Positions 26,271 to 35,551 of a stretch of 64,000 nt of DNA are shown piece by piece (the stretch's first letter is position 1; each line of letters opens with the position of its first letter). The notes under the pieces were generated by a model that was not told the origin of the DNA, did no database searches, and worked only from the letters and a program-made list of their open reading frames with translations. The translations under genes were made by a program, and so were the position numbers. This DNA comes from Marivirga aurantiaca (GTDB lineage: Bacteria; Bacteroidota; Bacteroidia; Cytophagales; Cyclobacteriaceae): contig NZ_JAEQBW010000002.1 in NCBI RefSeq assembly GCF_016679925.1, positions 434,001-498,000 of the forward strand, in the 5' to 3' direction.

Positions 26271-28157
26271 TTAGTCCATCATTTGTACACTCCTGCTGAT
26301 AAAGGAAGTTAGGTCCTTACCGTTTAACATATTCTGCGACAGGAGTGCTAAATCATAACCTTGCTTAGCTAAAGCTTTCTGCTTTTCAGTGTCAGTTTCT
26401 TTAAGGATTTTTCCGGCTAATTTATGGTTTCCATTAATTGTCAGGTTAAACTGGTCTGGCATTGTTCCCATAAATGACATTCCTCCGCCACCGGTTTGAG
26501 CCATATCCTTCATCCTTCTCATAAATTCCGGTAAAGTAATAGTAACCGGCAATTCATCAGGAGAAAGGGCTTCCACAGCAATAGTCATGGATTTATTATT
26601 AACAGCTTCTTCAAATACCTTTTTAAGCTTTTCTTTTTCCTCATCAGAAAGTACACTTTCTGCTTTTTCATCTTTGTCAATCAGCTTATCAACAATGTCA
26701 GCATCTACACGCTTCATGCTGGTTTTTTCAAGTTTTTGTTCCAGCATATTGATGAAATGGCTATCGATCGGGCTATTCAAAAGAATAACATCATAAGCTT
26801 TCTTTTCAGCAGAAGTAATAAAAGCATCCTGTTTTGCAGGGTCAGTAGCGTAAATGAAATTTACATTGCCATCCTTATCTGTTTGGTTGGTTTTAACATG
26901 CTCTGTATATTCATCTAAAGTGAAGTATTTATCCTGATTGATGCTTTTCAATAGGCAGAAGCTTTTGGCTTTATCATAGAATTTATCATCGCTCATCATA
27001 CCATATTTAATGAAAAGACCGATACTCTCCCATTTCTCTTCAAAAGACTTTCTCTCTTTTTTAAATAGGTCAGAAAGCTTATCCGCTACTTTTTTAGTGA
27101 TATGGCTGTTGATTTTCTTTACATTGCTATCAGCCTGTAAGTAACTTCTTGATACGTTCAATGGAATATCAGGAGAGTCAATTACACCGTGCAGCAACAT
27201 TAGGAATTCAGGTACAACATCCTTTACCTCATCAGTAATAAATACCTGGCGTGAGTATAGCTGAATCTTATTCTTGGACATCTCCAACTCATTCTTGATC
27301 TTGGGGAAATATAATATTCCTGTCAAGTTAAATGGGAAGTCTACATTCAGGTGAATCCAGAATAGTGGTTCTTCACTGAAAGGATACAATTCTTTATAGA
27401 AATTGATATAATCTTCATCTTTTAAATCGGCAGGCGATTTAGTCCAAAGTGGTTCAGGATTATTGATTACAACAGGTTTGGTGATTTTTTTCTCTTTGGC
27501 ATCTTCTCCTTCACCTTCTTTAATGGTTTCTTCCTTCTCGCCAAAAATGATAGGTACAGGAAGGAATTTGCAGTATTTATTCAATACTTCCCTCACTCTA
27601 TGTTCTTCCAAAAATTCTTTTGAATCTTCGTTGATATGAAGGATTACTTCACTGCCTCTTTCTTTTTTGTCGCCTTCTGTCAGTTCAAATTCCGTGCTTC
27701 CATCACATACCCAATGGGCAGGCTTTGCACCTTCTTCTCTTGAAAGTGATTTAATTTCTACTTTTTCGGCCACCATAAAAGCTGAGTAAAAACCTAAACC
27801 AAAATGACCGATTATACCGGCACCCTCACCTTTTTCTTTGTATTTTTCAACAAACTCTGTCGCACCTGAAAAAGCAATCTGGTTGATGTATTTTTTGATT
27901 TCTTCACCTGTCATACCGATTCCCCGGTCGATCACATGCAAAGTTTTTTTCTTTTTGTTGATTTTGATCTCAATAGAAGTGTCACCCAATTCACCTGTAT
28001 ATTCTCCTAATGCCGATAAACTCTTGATTTTTTGTGTGGCATCCACCGCATTGGAAACCAATTCCCTTAGAAAAACCTCATGGTCGGAATAAAGAAATTT
28101 TTTGATGATAGGAAATATGTTTTCCGAATGAATTGAAATAGTCCCTTTTTCTTGCAT
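26271..28157 (-). CDS. htpG: Molecular chaperone HtpG (Hsp90)
   Basis: 628 residues, the normal length of bacterial Hsp90. The N-terminal GHKL ATPase domain shows ELVSNAVDATQKI (Mg/ATP-binding Asn), IDRGIGMTGEEI and GHFGLGFYSAFMVA. The middle domain includes FWIHLNVDFPFNLTGILYFP and SRQVFITDEVKDVVPEFL; the C-terminal dimerisation domain ends near SFISRSVQMMD. It is a cytoplasmic ATP-dependent chaperone. A seven-residue-scale hairpin upstream (CTGCCA/TGGCAG) is noted, but no CIRCE or other heat-shock operator was recognised. Confidence 0.98.
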   Translation of the reverse strand: MQEKGTISIHSENIFPIIKKFLYSDHEVFLRELVSNAVDATQKIKSLSALGEYTGELGDTSIEIKINKKKKTLHVIDRGIGMTGEEIKKYINQIAFSGATEFVEKYKEKGEGAGIIGHFGLGFYSAFMVAEKVEIKSLSREEGAKPAHWVCDGSTEFELTEGDKKERGSEVILHINEDSKEFLEEHRVREVLNKYCKFLPVPIIFGEKEETIKEGEGEDAKEKKITKPVVINNPEPLWTKSPADLKDEDYINFYKELYPFSEEPLFWIHLNVDFPFNLTGILYFPKIKNELEMSKNKIQLYSRQVFITDEVKDVVPEFLMLLHGVIDSPDIPLNVSRSYLQADSNVKKINSHITKKVADKLSDLFKKERKSFEEKWESIGLFIKYGMMSDDKFYDKAKSFCLLKSINQDKYFTLDEYTEHVKTNQTDKDGNVNFIYATDPAKQDAFITSAEKKAYDVILLNSPIDSHFINMLEQKLEKTSMKRVDADIVDKLIDKDEKAESVLSDEEKEKLKKVFEEAVNNKSMTIAVEALSPDELPVTITLPEFMRRMKDMAQTGGGGMSFMGTMPDQFNLTINGNHKLAGKILKETDTEKQKALAKQGYDLALLSQNMLNGKDLTSFISRSVQMMD

Positions 28158-28365
28158 AATATATTTTCAGTTTTGTTTTCCGCATTGGCATTATCAATTG
28201 TTATTCCATTACGAAAAACAGCGTAATTAACTGCCAGCATGGCAGATTTTAATTGATAAGTCTTATATGAGATGTTAATTTTTCCGATTTGACAGAAGGA
28301 TAGAAGCTCATTATTTCAACGGAAACCATTTCACACTTCCCAATATATAATCTTTAAGGTAATCT

Positions 28366-29325
28366 CTAAACGGTCTCTTTGTACCATTGGTAGACTTTTT
28401 CCAGACCTTCCCGGAATCGTACTTTTGGCTGATAGCCCAGCGTTTGTGTAATTTTTGAAATGTCAGCTTTGGAATGTTTTACATCACCAGCCCTCTCAGG
28501 TCCATAATTGGCTTTAATATTTTTTCCGCTGATTTCGTTAAGCATCGAAATCATTTCATTTAAACTCACCTGGTCTCCACAAGCTACATTATATACTTGA
28601 TTCAATGCCTCCGGATTGTTGGTGAAGAGTGCGAGGTCATTGGCATGTAAAGCATTTTCTACAAAAGTAAAATCCCTGCTGGTTTCACCATCACCATTAA
28701 TAGTAGGTGCTTTATCCTCAATAAAAGCTTTGCAGAATATTGGAATTACTGCTGCATAAGGATTGTCCGGGTTTTGATTAGGGCCAAAAATGTTGAAATA
28801 GCGTAAGCCAACATAATTAAGGCCATAAGTTTTGTGAAATACTTCAGCAAACAATTCTACGGCTAATTTAGTCACCGCATAAGGACTCAGCGGGCTGCCA
28901 ATAACATTTTCCACTTTCGGCAGGCTTGGGCTGTCTCCATAGGTGCTTGACGAACAGGCCAAAACTACTCGATCTATTTTATTGGCTACTGCTACATGTA
29001 AAATGTTCACTGTACCGTCAATATTTACTTTGGTGCTTTGCATGGGATTTTTAATGGAACGGGGTACAGAACCCAATGCTGCCTGGTGAGTGATGAGGTC
29101 AAAATCTTTGGTCAGTTCCAGCATTTTATCATAATCACATATGTTGGCTTCAAAGAATTCGAATTTCGGGTGATCTTCAAAAGGCTTGATATTGCTATAA
29201 TAACCATTGGATAGGTCATCTATCACCCTCACTTTTTCTATTCTATCATCATTCAGATATTTTTTCACCAAATTGGATCCTATAAATCCTGCTCCACCTG
29301 TAATGATTAATTTTTTCTTTGACAT
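28366..29325 (-). CDS. SDR-family UDP-hexose/UDP-GlcNAc 4-epimerase (WbpP-like)
   Basis: 319 residues. Extended short-chain dehydrogenase fold with the NAD-binding TGGAGFIGSNL at the N-terminus and the catalytic YxxxK (Y149, K153 in SPYAVTKLAVE). HQAALGSVPRSI near residue 80 is characteristic of WbpP/WbgU group-3 epimerases that act on UDP-GlcNAc/GalNAc (or uronic forms), so this specificity is more likely than UDP-glucose, although it is not proven. It would supply sugars for surface polysaccharide. It is a single gene here, with no glycan cluster adjacent. Confidence 0.85.
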   Translation of the reverse strand: MSKKKLIITGGAGFIGSNLVKKYLNDDRIEKVRVIDDLSNGYYSNIKPFEDHPKFEFFEANICDYDKMLELTKDFDLITHQAALGSVPRSIKNPMQSTKVNIDGTVNILHVAVANKIDRVVLACSSSTYGDSPSLPKVENVIGSPLSPYAVTKLAVELFAEVFHKTYGLNYVGLRYFNIFGPNQNPDNPYAAVIPIFCKAFIEDKAPTINGDGETSRDFTFVENALHANDLALFTNNPEALNQVYNVACGDQVSLNEMISMLNEISGKNIKANYGPERAGDVKHSKADISKITQTLGYQPKVRFREGLEKVYQWYKETV

Positions 29326-29606
29326 GTGATTTTAGATAATTGAATTGCAAAGATATAAACTGATATTTAAATGTATAGTTATTTTGACCTTTCTTGTATC
29401 AGATGGTTAATTGTCCATCTGAAAGAGGAATCTTATTTTGTCGGATATGAAACAAGGATACAAATATGTAAATTGTAACTAAACAATTATGTTAAAAAAC
29501 AATAACTAAAAGTTTACAGGAATTTAATGTAAATAAACAGTTTGAAATGTACTTTGCCAGCAGCGTATGTCAAGTGTGATTTCTAAAAAAAAAGAGATTG
29601 TAAATT
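29326..29606. other. Divergent intergenic region
   Basis: 281 AT-rich bases between the epimerase gene and the PhoX-like gene. It contains ACTTTGCC at 29551, reminiscent of a -7 box, but no proper TAnnTTTG plus -33 pair. No hairpin or RNA gene was seen. Confidence 0.4.
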
Positions 29607-30962
29607 ATGAAAGCTTCCAGAAGAGATTTCTTAAAGCAGGCAAGCCTTGTTTCGTTAGGATTTATAGGGTTAAATCAATATTTGTCGCGAACTTCATTGG
29701 CAAAAAGCATTGATTATGTAGTAGCTAAATCATGGTTGGAGTTGCCTCAAGGATTTACTGCCAGTATCATTTCAGAATGGGGGCAAAAAATGTCGGATGG
29801 ATTTTTAGTGCCCGGCCGGCCCGATGGAATGGCTACTTTTAATTTAAATGGGAAAGTGGCCATCATCAGAAATCATGAAAATAATCCTTCTCCATTTGGG
29901 TTTAGTGCATTTGGAAAAAATAACGAACTGCTGAATAAGGTATCTAAAAGTGATTTGTTTGACTTTGGTTATGGGAAAACCCCGGGTTTGGGAGGCACTA
30001 CCACCTTAATATTTAACGAGAATACTCAAAAAGTTGAACAGCAATATTTAAGCCTGGCAGGAACTTACAGAAATTGTGACGGAGGCTCCACTCCCTGGAA
30101 TAGCTGGATTTCTTGTGAAGAAGATACCACACCACAGGGTAAGTATTCAGAAGTATCCCATGGATATAATTTTGAGGTTCCTGTGGCTCACAAAGGGTTG
30201 GTTGCCCCTGTTCCCTTAAAAGCTATGGGAAGGTTTAACCATGAAGCAGTATGTGTTGATCCGTCAAGTGGGATTGTATTTCAAACAGAAGATCAGCATG
30301 ATGGATTGATTTATCGGTTTATTCCCAATGAAAAAGAAAAATTGCACAAAGGAGGGACGCTTCAGGCTTTAGCTATTAAATGCCATAAACAGTTTGATAC
30401 ACGCAATTGGAAGAGTCAGGATTTGAAGGTGAATCAGGAATTGGAAGTGGAATGGATTACCCTCAGCCGTGTGGATTCACAAGAGGATGATTTAAGAAAA
30501 AGAGGTAAAATGAATGGTGCAGCAGTATTTGCCAGAGGGGAAGGGATGTGGTACGGAAATAATGAGGTGTACTTTGCATGTACCAATGGCGGAAAAAGTC
30601 AATCTGGCCAGGTTTTTAAATATGTACCCAGTTCAAAGGAAGGCCTTGAAAGGGAGAAGCTTGATCCGGGCAAGCTGATTCTTTTTGCAGAACCGAATGA
30701 TTCAAGAATATTAAAATCCTGTGATAATTTAACTGTATCGCCCTGGGGAGATGTTATTTTAGTAGAAGATAGGAAAAATGCACATATTAGAGGCATTAGG
30801 CCCGATGGGCAAATTTATAATATTGGTAGAAATATAGGGTCAAATTCTGAACTTGCCGGTATTTGCTTTTCCCCTTCCGGAAAAACGATGTTTGTGAATG
30901 TGCAGGAACAGGGTTTAACTTTTGCCATTACCGGCCCCTGGGAAAGGCTAAGGAAGTTGTAA
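29607..30962 (+). CDS. Tat-exported PhoX-like (DUF839) protein
   Basis: 451 residues. The N-terminus carries a Tat signal (SRRDFLKQASLVSLGFIGL), so it is exported folded with cofactor. The body matches the DUF839/PhoX family: IRNHENNPSPFG, GGTTTLIFNENTQ, WNSWISCEEDTTP, GRFNHEAVCVDPSSGIVFQTE and a C-terminal GICFSPSGKTMFVNVQEQG. PhoX proteins are calcium/iron-dependent alkaline phosphatases, but many DUF839 members have no tested activity. It is 130 bases upstream of a secreted hypothetical gene. No Pho box was recognised. Confidence 0.85.
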   Translation: MKASRRDFLKQASLVSLGFIGLNQYLSRTSLAKSIDYVVAKSWLELPQGFTASIISEWGQKMSDGFLVPGRPDGMATFNLNGKVAIIRNHENNPSPFGFSAFGKNNELLNKVSKSDLFDFGYGKTPGLGGTTTLIFNENTQKVEQQYLSLAGTYRNCDGGSTPWNSWISCEEDTTPQGKYSEVSHGYNFEVPVAHKGLVAPVPLKAMGRFNHEAVCVDPSSGIVFQTEDQHDGLIYRFIPNEKEKLHKGGTLQALAIKCHKQFDTRNWKSQDLKVNQELEVEWITLSRVDSQEDDLRKRGKMNGAAVFARGEGMWYGNNEVYFACTNGGKSQSGQVFKYVPSSKEGLEREKLDPGKLILFAEPNDSRILKSCDNLTVSPWGDVILVEDRKNAHIRGIRPDGQIYNIGRNIGSNSELAGICFSPSGKTMFVNVQEQGLTFAITGPWERLRKL

Positions 30963-31090
30963 TGCGAAAAACTGGATTGGAATTATTCGCTTTTGTGTTT
31001 TCTTAAATACCTGAAATGTTTAAGTGGAATTGGATAGGTACAGAATTGGTTGGTATTGGCTTGATTAAATTAAATGTTAAATTGATATGT

Positions 31091-31699
31091 ATGAGGTCTT
31101 TTTTTCTATCACTTTTAATTATTTCTTTCATCATATTTTCACATCAAGTGATTGCCCAAAATGGGTATCAAAGTGGTTATGTAGTAACTATAGATAAGGA
31201 TACTATCTATGGAGAACTAAAAGACCGTTCCTCTGAACCTTTTGGGAAGCTTTATAAGCAGGTAAGACTAAAAAGAAATTTATTTTTTGCTAAAAGGTTT
31301 TCACCTAAAGAAATCAGCATGTACAAAATAGGAAATGATGTTTACAGAAGCATTTGGCTACTGGAAGAAAATGTATTTTTAACTACAAGCTATTCAAGTC
31401 GATATGGAGAAGGTGGAAAAGTATTTGTTAAAATGATAGTTTCCGGAGAAGTAGATTATTATCAGTTGGAATTTAGGGATGCAGACAGCGGCTATTATGA
31501 TTACATTCCTTTATATAAGAAAACAGGACAGTCAGAAATGGTACGTGTGACGCAGGGTGTATTAGGATTAAAGCAAAAGCAATTGGTTCATTTTTTTAAT
31601 GATTACCCTTTATTAGTTAAAAAAATACAAGAAAAGCTTATCAAAGATCCGGTTGAAATTGCAGAGTTGTATAACGCCTGGAAAATTTCCCCTCAGTGA
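31091..31699 (+). CDS. Secreted protein of unknown function
   Basis: 202 residues from the ATG at 31091, which begins a good signal peptide (MRSFFLSLLIISFIIFSHQV, cleavage near IAQ); an ATG 75 bases upstream would place 25 odd residues before it and is not favoured. The mature part (GYVVTIDKDTIYGELKDRSS, then repeated beta-strand-like segments) resembles the short secreted hypothetical proteins common in Cytophagales. No function is recognised. It converges with the next gene with only 7 bases between stops. Confidence 0.65.
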   Translation: MRSFFLSLLIISFIIFSHQVIAQNGYQSGYVVTIDKDTIYGELKDRSSEPFGKLYKQVRLKRNLFFAKRFSPKEISMYKIGNDVYRSIWLLEENVFLTTSYSSRYGEGGKVFVKMIVSGEVDYYQLEFRDADSGYYDYIPLYKKTGQSEMVRVTQGVLGLKQKQLVHFFNDYPLLVKKIQEKLIKDPVEIAELYNAWKISPQ

Positions 31700-31706
31700 T
31701 CTTTTA

Positions 31707-32132
31707 CTAAGACAAAATAAATTCCAATGCCTCAACAGGATTTGAAGTGAGTTTCACTGGTCTTTTTGTCATTTTTATGACTGTATTTAAGTAGTATTTT
31801 TTAAAAGGTGATGCATCGGTTACTACTCCCGTTTTATTCATACCCATTGCTGTTCCCTTGGGAGAACAAACATTTTCAAAATATTTTCTTGCTTCTACTG
31901 GTACAACTCCTTGCTTTCTGATGTCAGAATAAAAACCAATAGGATTTTTCCCTTGAATGTCTTCAAATATTTTATCAAATAGCTGAATATAATCCTCAGT
32001 TTTAAAGGTGCCATGCCAAACTACCCCAACAATTTTTAAAGTACTGTCAAAGTAGGTGGTTGCAAAACTATATCGAGTTAAGATGTTCTCCTCATTTACC
32101 AGGCTTGACTCTGTAATCTTTAATGTCTCCAT
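31707..32132 (-). CDS. SpoIIAA/STAS-like cytoplasmic protein
   Basis: 141 residues, soluble. The pattern of alternating strands and helices (STLKIVGVVWHGTFKTEDYI, FDKIFEDIQGKNPIGFYSDI, then VDASPFKKYYLNTVIKMTKR-like region) suggests a SpoIIAA-like/STAS-type fold as seen in other small Bacteroidota proteins. No active-site residue can be assigned. Function unknown; monocistronic. Confidence 0.55.
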   Translation of the reverse strand: METLKITESSLVNEENILTRYSFATTYFDSTLKIVGVVWHGTFKTEDYIQLFDKIFEDIQGKNPIGFYSDIRKQGVVPVEARKYFENVCSPKGTAMGMNKTGVVTDASPFKKYYLNTVIKMTKRPVKLTSNPVEALEFILS

Positions 32133-32282
32133 AGTATCTAAATTGTCTTTTTACTTGTTCTAAATATAAAAAAATAAGTTGTTTTTTACTAGGTGTTTAA
32201 ACATAAGTTGAGTCGAAATCCAAAAGATTAATGATAACACCGATAGCTATACAATTTCAGGTTTGGAAAGGGAGGGCTATTC

Positions 32283-33284
32283 CTAAAAATTCAGATGCTT
32301 AAAAAATTTCTTTCCTTTTAAGAAGTAGGCTTTAATAATAGACTGCATATAAATTTGAAGATGTACCAAACCTGAGCCTTGAAACGGCTGGTAATTCACT
32401 TTCATTTTATGGAAATCTTTGTCCGCTTTTAAAACGGCTTGTGCATTTGTGGTTTTACCTTTTAAAAAGAATTGCAAAGCAGCAAGGTAGTTCAACCATT
32501 TCCTTTGCTTGTAGATGCTATCAAATTCCATTTTATTTAGGTTTTTGTAAAGCATCAAAAGATTGTTACGGAAATTAAGGTATGTTTTATAGGGACTCTC
32601 ACTTTGCAAAGTTCCACCACCCACATGGTAAATAGTACTTTCTGAGCTATAATAAATCTGATATCCTGCGTTTTTGGCACGCCAGCAAAAATCAATCTCT
32701 TCCATATGGGCGAAAAATTGATCATCCAAACCTCCTAATTCAAAAAAATCTTTAGACTTTACAAATAAGCAGGCACCTGTGGCCCAGAAAACTTCTTTAT
32801 CATCATCAAATTGACCATTATCTTCTTCTAAGCTTGATAATATGCGTCCGCGACAAAATGGGTAGCCCAAATAATCAATAAAACCACCGGCAGCACCGGC
32901 ATATTCAAAATGGGATTTTTGATGAAATGATTTAATTTTTGGCTGGCAGGCTACAATTTTTGGATTTTGTTGCATTAACCGGATCACGGGATCAATCCAG
33001 TCGGGAGTAACTTCTACATCAGAATTGAGCAGGATAAAATAATCAGCTTCAACTTGTGCCAATGCTTTATTGTAACCTCCCGCATAACCAGTGTTTTCTT
33101 CTAACCTAATCAGCCGCAATTCAGGGTAATGTGTTTCCAGAAAAGAAATGGAATCATCAGTAGAGGCATTATCTGCTACAATTACCTGATGAGGTTTACT
33201 GTGCTTTATGACAGATGGGAGAAACTGCTCCAGGTAGTTTCTCCCATTATAATTTAATATTACTACGGCTACCTGATCAGGCAT
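32283..33284 (-). CDS. Glycosyltransferase family 2
   Basis: 333 residues from the ATG at 33284 (MPDQVAVVILNYNG); an in-frame GTG four codons upstream is less likely. GT-A fold with VIVADNASTDDS, the metal-binding NSDVEV in place of a canonical DxD, and the acceptor-side WATGACLFVKSKDFFELGG and HMEEIDFCWR (the ED-type catalytic motif of rhamnosyl/other GT2 transferases). The start overlaps the ebfC stop by eight bases. It probably builds a surface or cell-wall glycan; substrate unknown. Confidence 0.9.
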   Translation of the reverse strand: MPDQVAVVILNYNGRNYLEQFLPSVIKHSKPHQVIVADNASTDDSISFLETHYPELRLIRLEENTGYAGGYNKALAQVEADYFILLNSDVEVTPDWIDPVIRLMQQNPKIVACQPKIKSFHQKSHFEYAGAAGGFIDYLGYPFCRGRILSSLEEDNGQFDDDKEVFWATGACLFVKSKDFFELGGLDDQFFAHMEEIDFCWRAKNAGYQIYYSSESTIYHVGGGTLQSESPYKTYLNFRNNLLMLYKNLNKMEFDSIYKQRKWLNYLAALQFFLKGKTTNAQAVLKADKDFHKMKVNYQPFQGSGLVHLQIYMQSIIKAYFLKGKKFFKHLNF

Positions 33285-33615
33285 TGAACATTCCACCTAA
33301 ATCCATCCCCGGAATATTGGGCAATACACCATCAGTAGCTTTCTTCATTTCCTCTCGTGCTTTTACCTCAACCTCTTCAATGGCTTTGTTTATGGCTGCC
33401 ACAGTCAAATCCTGGATCATTTCCTTGTCTTTATCATTGATCATTGAATCGTCAATATCAATGCTGATCACTTGCTTTTTACCGTTGACAACCGCCTTTA
33501 CCATTCCTGCCCCGGCTTCGCCTTCAGCAGTGATATGAACCAGATTTTCCTGAGCCTGCTTTACTTTGCCCTGTACTTCTTTAATCTGGCCCATCATTTT
33601 CATCATATCAAACAT
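33277..33615 (-). CDS. ebfC: Nucleoid-associated protein, YbaB/EbfC family
   Basis: 112 residues. Methionine-rich N-terminal helix (MFDMMKMMGQIKEVQGKVKQ), then the family core (ITAEGEAGAGMVKAVVNGKK, QDLTVAAINKAIEEVE) and GVLPNIPGMDLGGMF. Dimeric DNA-binding protein of broad distribution. It lies 4 bases after a T9SS cargo gene and overlaps the glycosyltransferase start, all in one direction. Confidence 0.93.
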   Translation of the reverse strand: MFDMMKMMGQIKEVQGKVKQAQENLVHITAEGEAGAGMVKAVVNGKKQVISIDIDDSMINDKDKEMIQDLTVAAINKAIEEVEVKAREEMKKATDGVLPNIPGMDLGGMFNA

Positions 33616-33619
33616 ATTC

Positions 33620-35551
33620 TTATCTTATTAAATTAAATACTCCACTTTTAAAATATTCTTCACCATACTCATCTTTTACTTTTATTGTATAAGTATAGGT
33701 GCCTTCAGGGGCTTCTCTGTCTTGAAGAAAACCATCCCAGCCTTTTTCAAGTTCATTGCTTTTGAAAATCAGTGTACCCCATCGGTTATAAATGCTAAAT
33801 TCCACCTGATCAATAAATTTGCCAACCACTTTAATTTCCTCATTTCTACTATCCCCATTAGGAGTAAAACCGGAAGGAACAAAAAAGGTTGAGGGTATTT
33901 TATATTCCACTTCATTGGAATATGAAACCTGGCCATTTTCGGAAATGGCCTCTACTTGATAGCTGTATTTTTGCTCTTCAGCATTGGCTACATCATCGTT
34001 TAAGGAAGTTTCAAGACCCTGGTTCCATTCCTCAAGAAGATTTTTGTCGCCATCATATTTTTTAACAATATATTCTTTCAAAAGCGTGTCGTAACCCGTG
34101 TAGTTATTCCATGAGAAAGTAAGGGTGTTTTCGGTTTGGTTGGCTTTTAGTAAGATGTTGGGTGCTACAATCAATGGCTCTGAACTACCTCCGCAGCTAT
34201 TGGTATAGACAATGGAATAGTAATGGATTTTATTTTGCGTACTAACGGCTATATCAGTAAAGTTAGTGGAACTTGTTGTTCCTATGCTAAAATAATTTTC
34301 ACCAGCGTTTCTTTTCTTATAAATAATGTAATCATTCGGTTGAAGTCCAGGCGGTACTTCCCATGAAATTTCAACTTCCGATGAAGAAAGCACCCTGGTG
34401 GCGATTTGGGAAATGGGTATTTGGGGAGTGCCGGATTCAGCTACTAAATCTATTGGTAAAGAACGAGTTTCTATTCCTGAAGCATTTATTCCAACTAGTT
34501 GATAAGTATCACTTTGCCCACACAGTACATTTATATCAAGAAAAGGAGCATCGCCATTATAAATTTCCACTCCATTTTTATAGAGTAGCGTATTTTCAAA
34601 GCTACTACTATTCCAATCCAGCAAATTACCATCCGCACCCGCATCCCCACTGAATCGAATGGTGCAGATTTCATCGGAGTTCAGGCTTTGACCGTTACAA
34701 AGGCTTTCTGAAATGATTCTAATACAATAAAAATTGGCATTCAGGTCTAAATCCTGGAACAAATAGGTTCCTCCAGTTTCAGAGGTGATGATTGCTACAT
34801 CTTGAAAGCTTCCATTGTTATTTTGTTTTATCTGAAGCTTGTAGATTTGATTTTCGTTGGTTGTATAATCTATTTCAAATGAAGTTGATGAAATAAGATC
34901 AATTGAGGTGATTTCCGCAGCACTTTCTTCTAATTCTTCAGGGATAAAGTTTTTTGTAAAAGTGTCATTTCCACAATTGTTGAAACCTGAATTGTCAAAA
35001 CTACCCGTGGCCTGAATGGTATAGCTTTGGGAGTTATCCGCGTAATTATGAGTGATAGGAAATTCATTAATGGAAAAATCCTGAGGAGGGCTCCCATCAC
35101 CAAAGGTAATATTGTAAAAGTCAAAATTTTCCAGTTCGGGATCAAGGCCAATTCGTACTTCACCATTACAATTGGAAAGTGCCACAGCAGGCAATTCAGG
35201 ATCCATTATTTCAATGGTAAGGCTATCAAATAACTGACTATTGGAAAGTTGAATGAGCAATAAAATATCATACACACCTGCTTCGGTATAGGTAAATTCA
35301 TACTTATTGACCTCACTGGCCTGATTTTCAAAGCAGGTTTGATTTTCAGTAGAAAGCAGGTCAGAGAGGTCGGCATCAAAGCAGGGGAAATAAGTTCCTG
35401 AGGGTCCTGTAGGTGTTAGGGTGATAGTGGTTCCCTCGCAACCTTTCAGGTAATCCACTTCGAACAAGCCATTAGCACTGGAATAACTTCCCTGACCCCA
35501 ACCTAAAAAGGAGATAGATGATGCTAATATGAACAAGTATATATTTTTCAA
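33620..35551 (-). CDS. T9SS type B cargo protein (gliding-motility C-terminal domain)
   Basis: 643 residues, using a TTG start at 35551 whose last two bases overlap the hutH TGA; no in-frame ATG precedes the signal peptide (KNIYLFILASSISFLGWGQG), so TTG is strongly supported. Ig/PKD-like and fibronectin-like domains fill the middle (for example EISWEVPPGLQPNDYIIYKK). The C-terminus is the CHU_C/type B sorting domain: PSGFTPNGDSRNEEIKVVG, VEFSIYNRWGTLIFKS, WDGFLQDREAPEGTYTYTIK. It should be secreted by T9SS and kept at or released from the surface. Confidence 0.9.
   Translation of the reverse strand: MKNIYLFILASSISFLGWGQGSYSSANGLFEVDYLKGCEGTTITLTPTGPSGTYFPCFDADLSDLLSTENQTCFENQASEVNKYEFTYTEAGVYDILLLIQLSNSQLFDSLTIEIMDPELPAVALSNCNGEVRIGLDPELENFDFYNITFGDGSPPQDFSINEFPITHNYADNSQSYTIQATGSFDNSGFNNCGNDTFTKNFIPEELEESAAEITSIDLISSTSFEIDYTTNENQIYKLQIKQNNNGSFQDVAIITSETGGTYLFQDLDLNANFYCIRIISESLCNGQSLNSDEICTIRFSGDAGADGNLLDWNSSSFENTLLYKNGVEIYNGDAPFLDINVLCGQSDTYQLVGINASGIETRSLPIDLVAESGTPQIPISQIATRVLSSSEVEISWEVPPGLQPNDYIIYKKRNAGENYFSIGTTSSTNFTDIAVSTQNKIHYYSIVYTNSCGGSSEPLIVAPNILLKANQTENTLTFSWNNYTGYDTLLKEYIVKKYDGDKNLLEEWNQGLETSLNDDVANAEEQKYSYQVEAISENGQVSYSNEVEYKIPSTFFVPSGFTPNGDSRNEEIKVVGKFIDQVEFSIYNRWGTLIFKSNELEKGWDGFLQDREAPEGTYTYTIKVKDEYGEEYFKSGVFNLIR

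Noticed and set aside
28158-28365. Heat-shock operator before htpG
   Set aside because: The CTGCCA/TGGCAG hairpin at 28231-28245 does not match CIRCE or another known operator.
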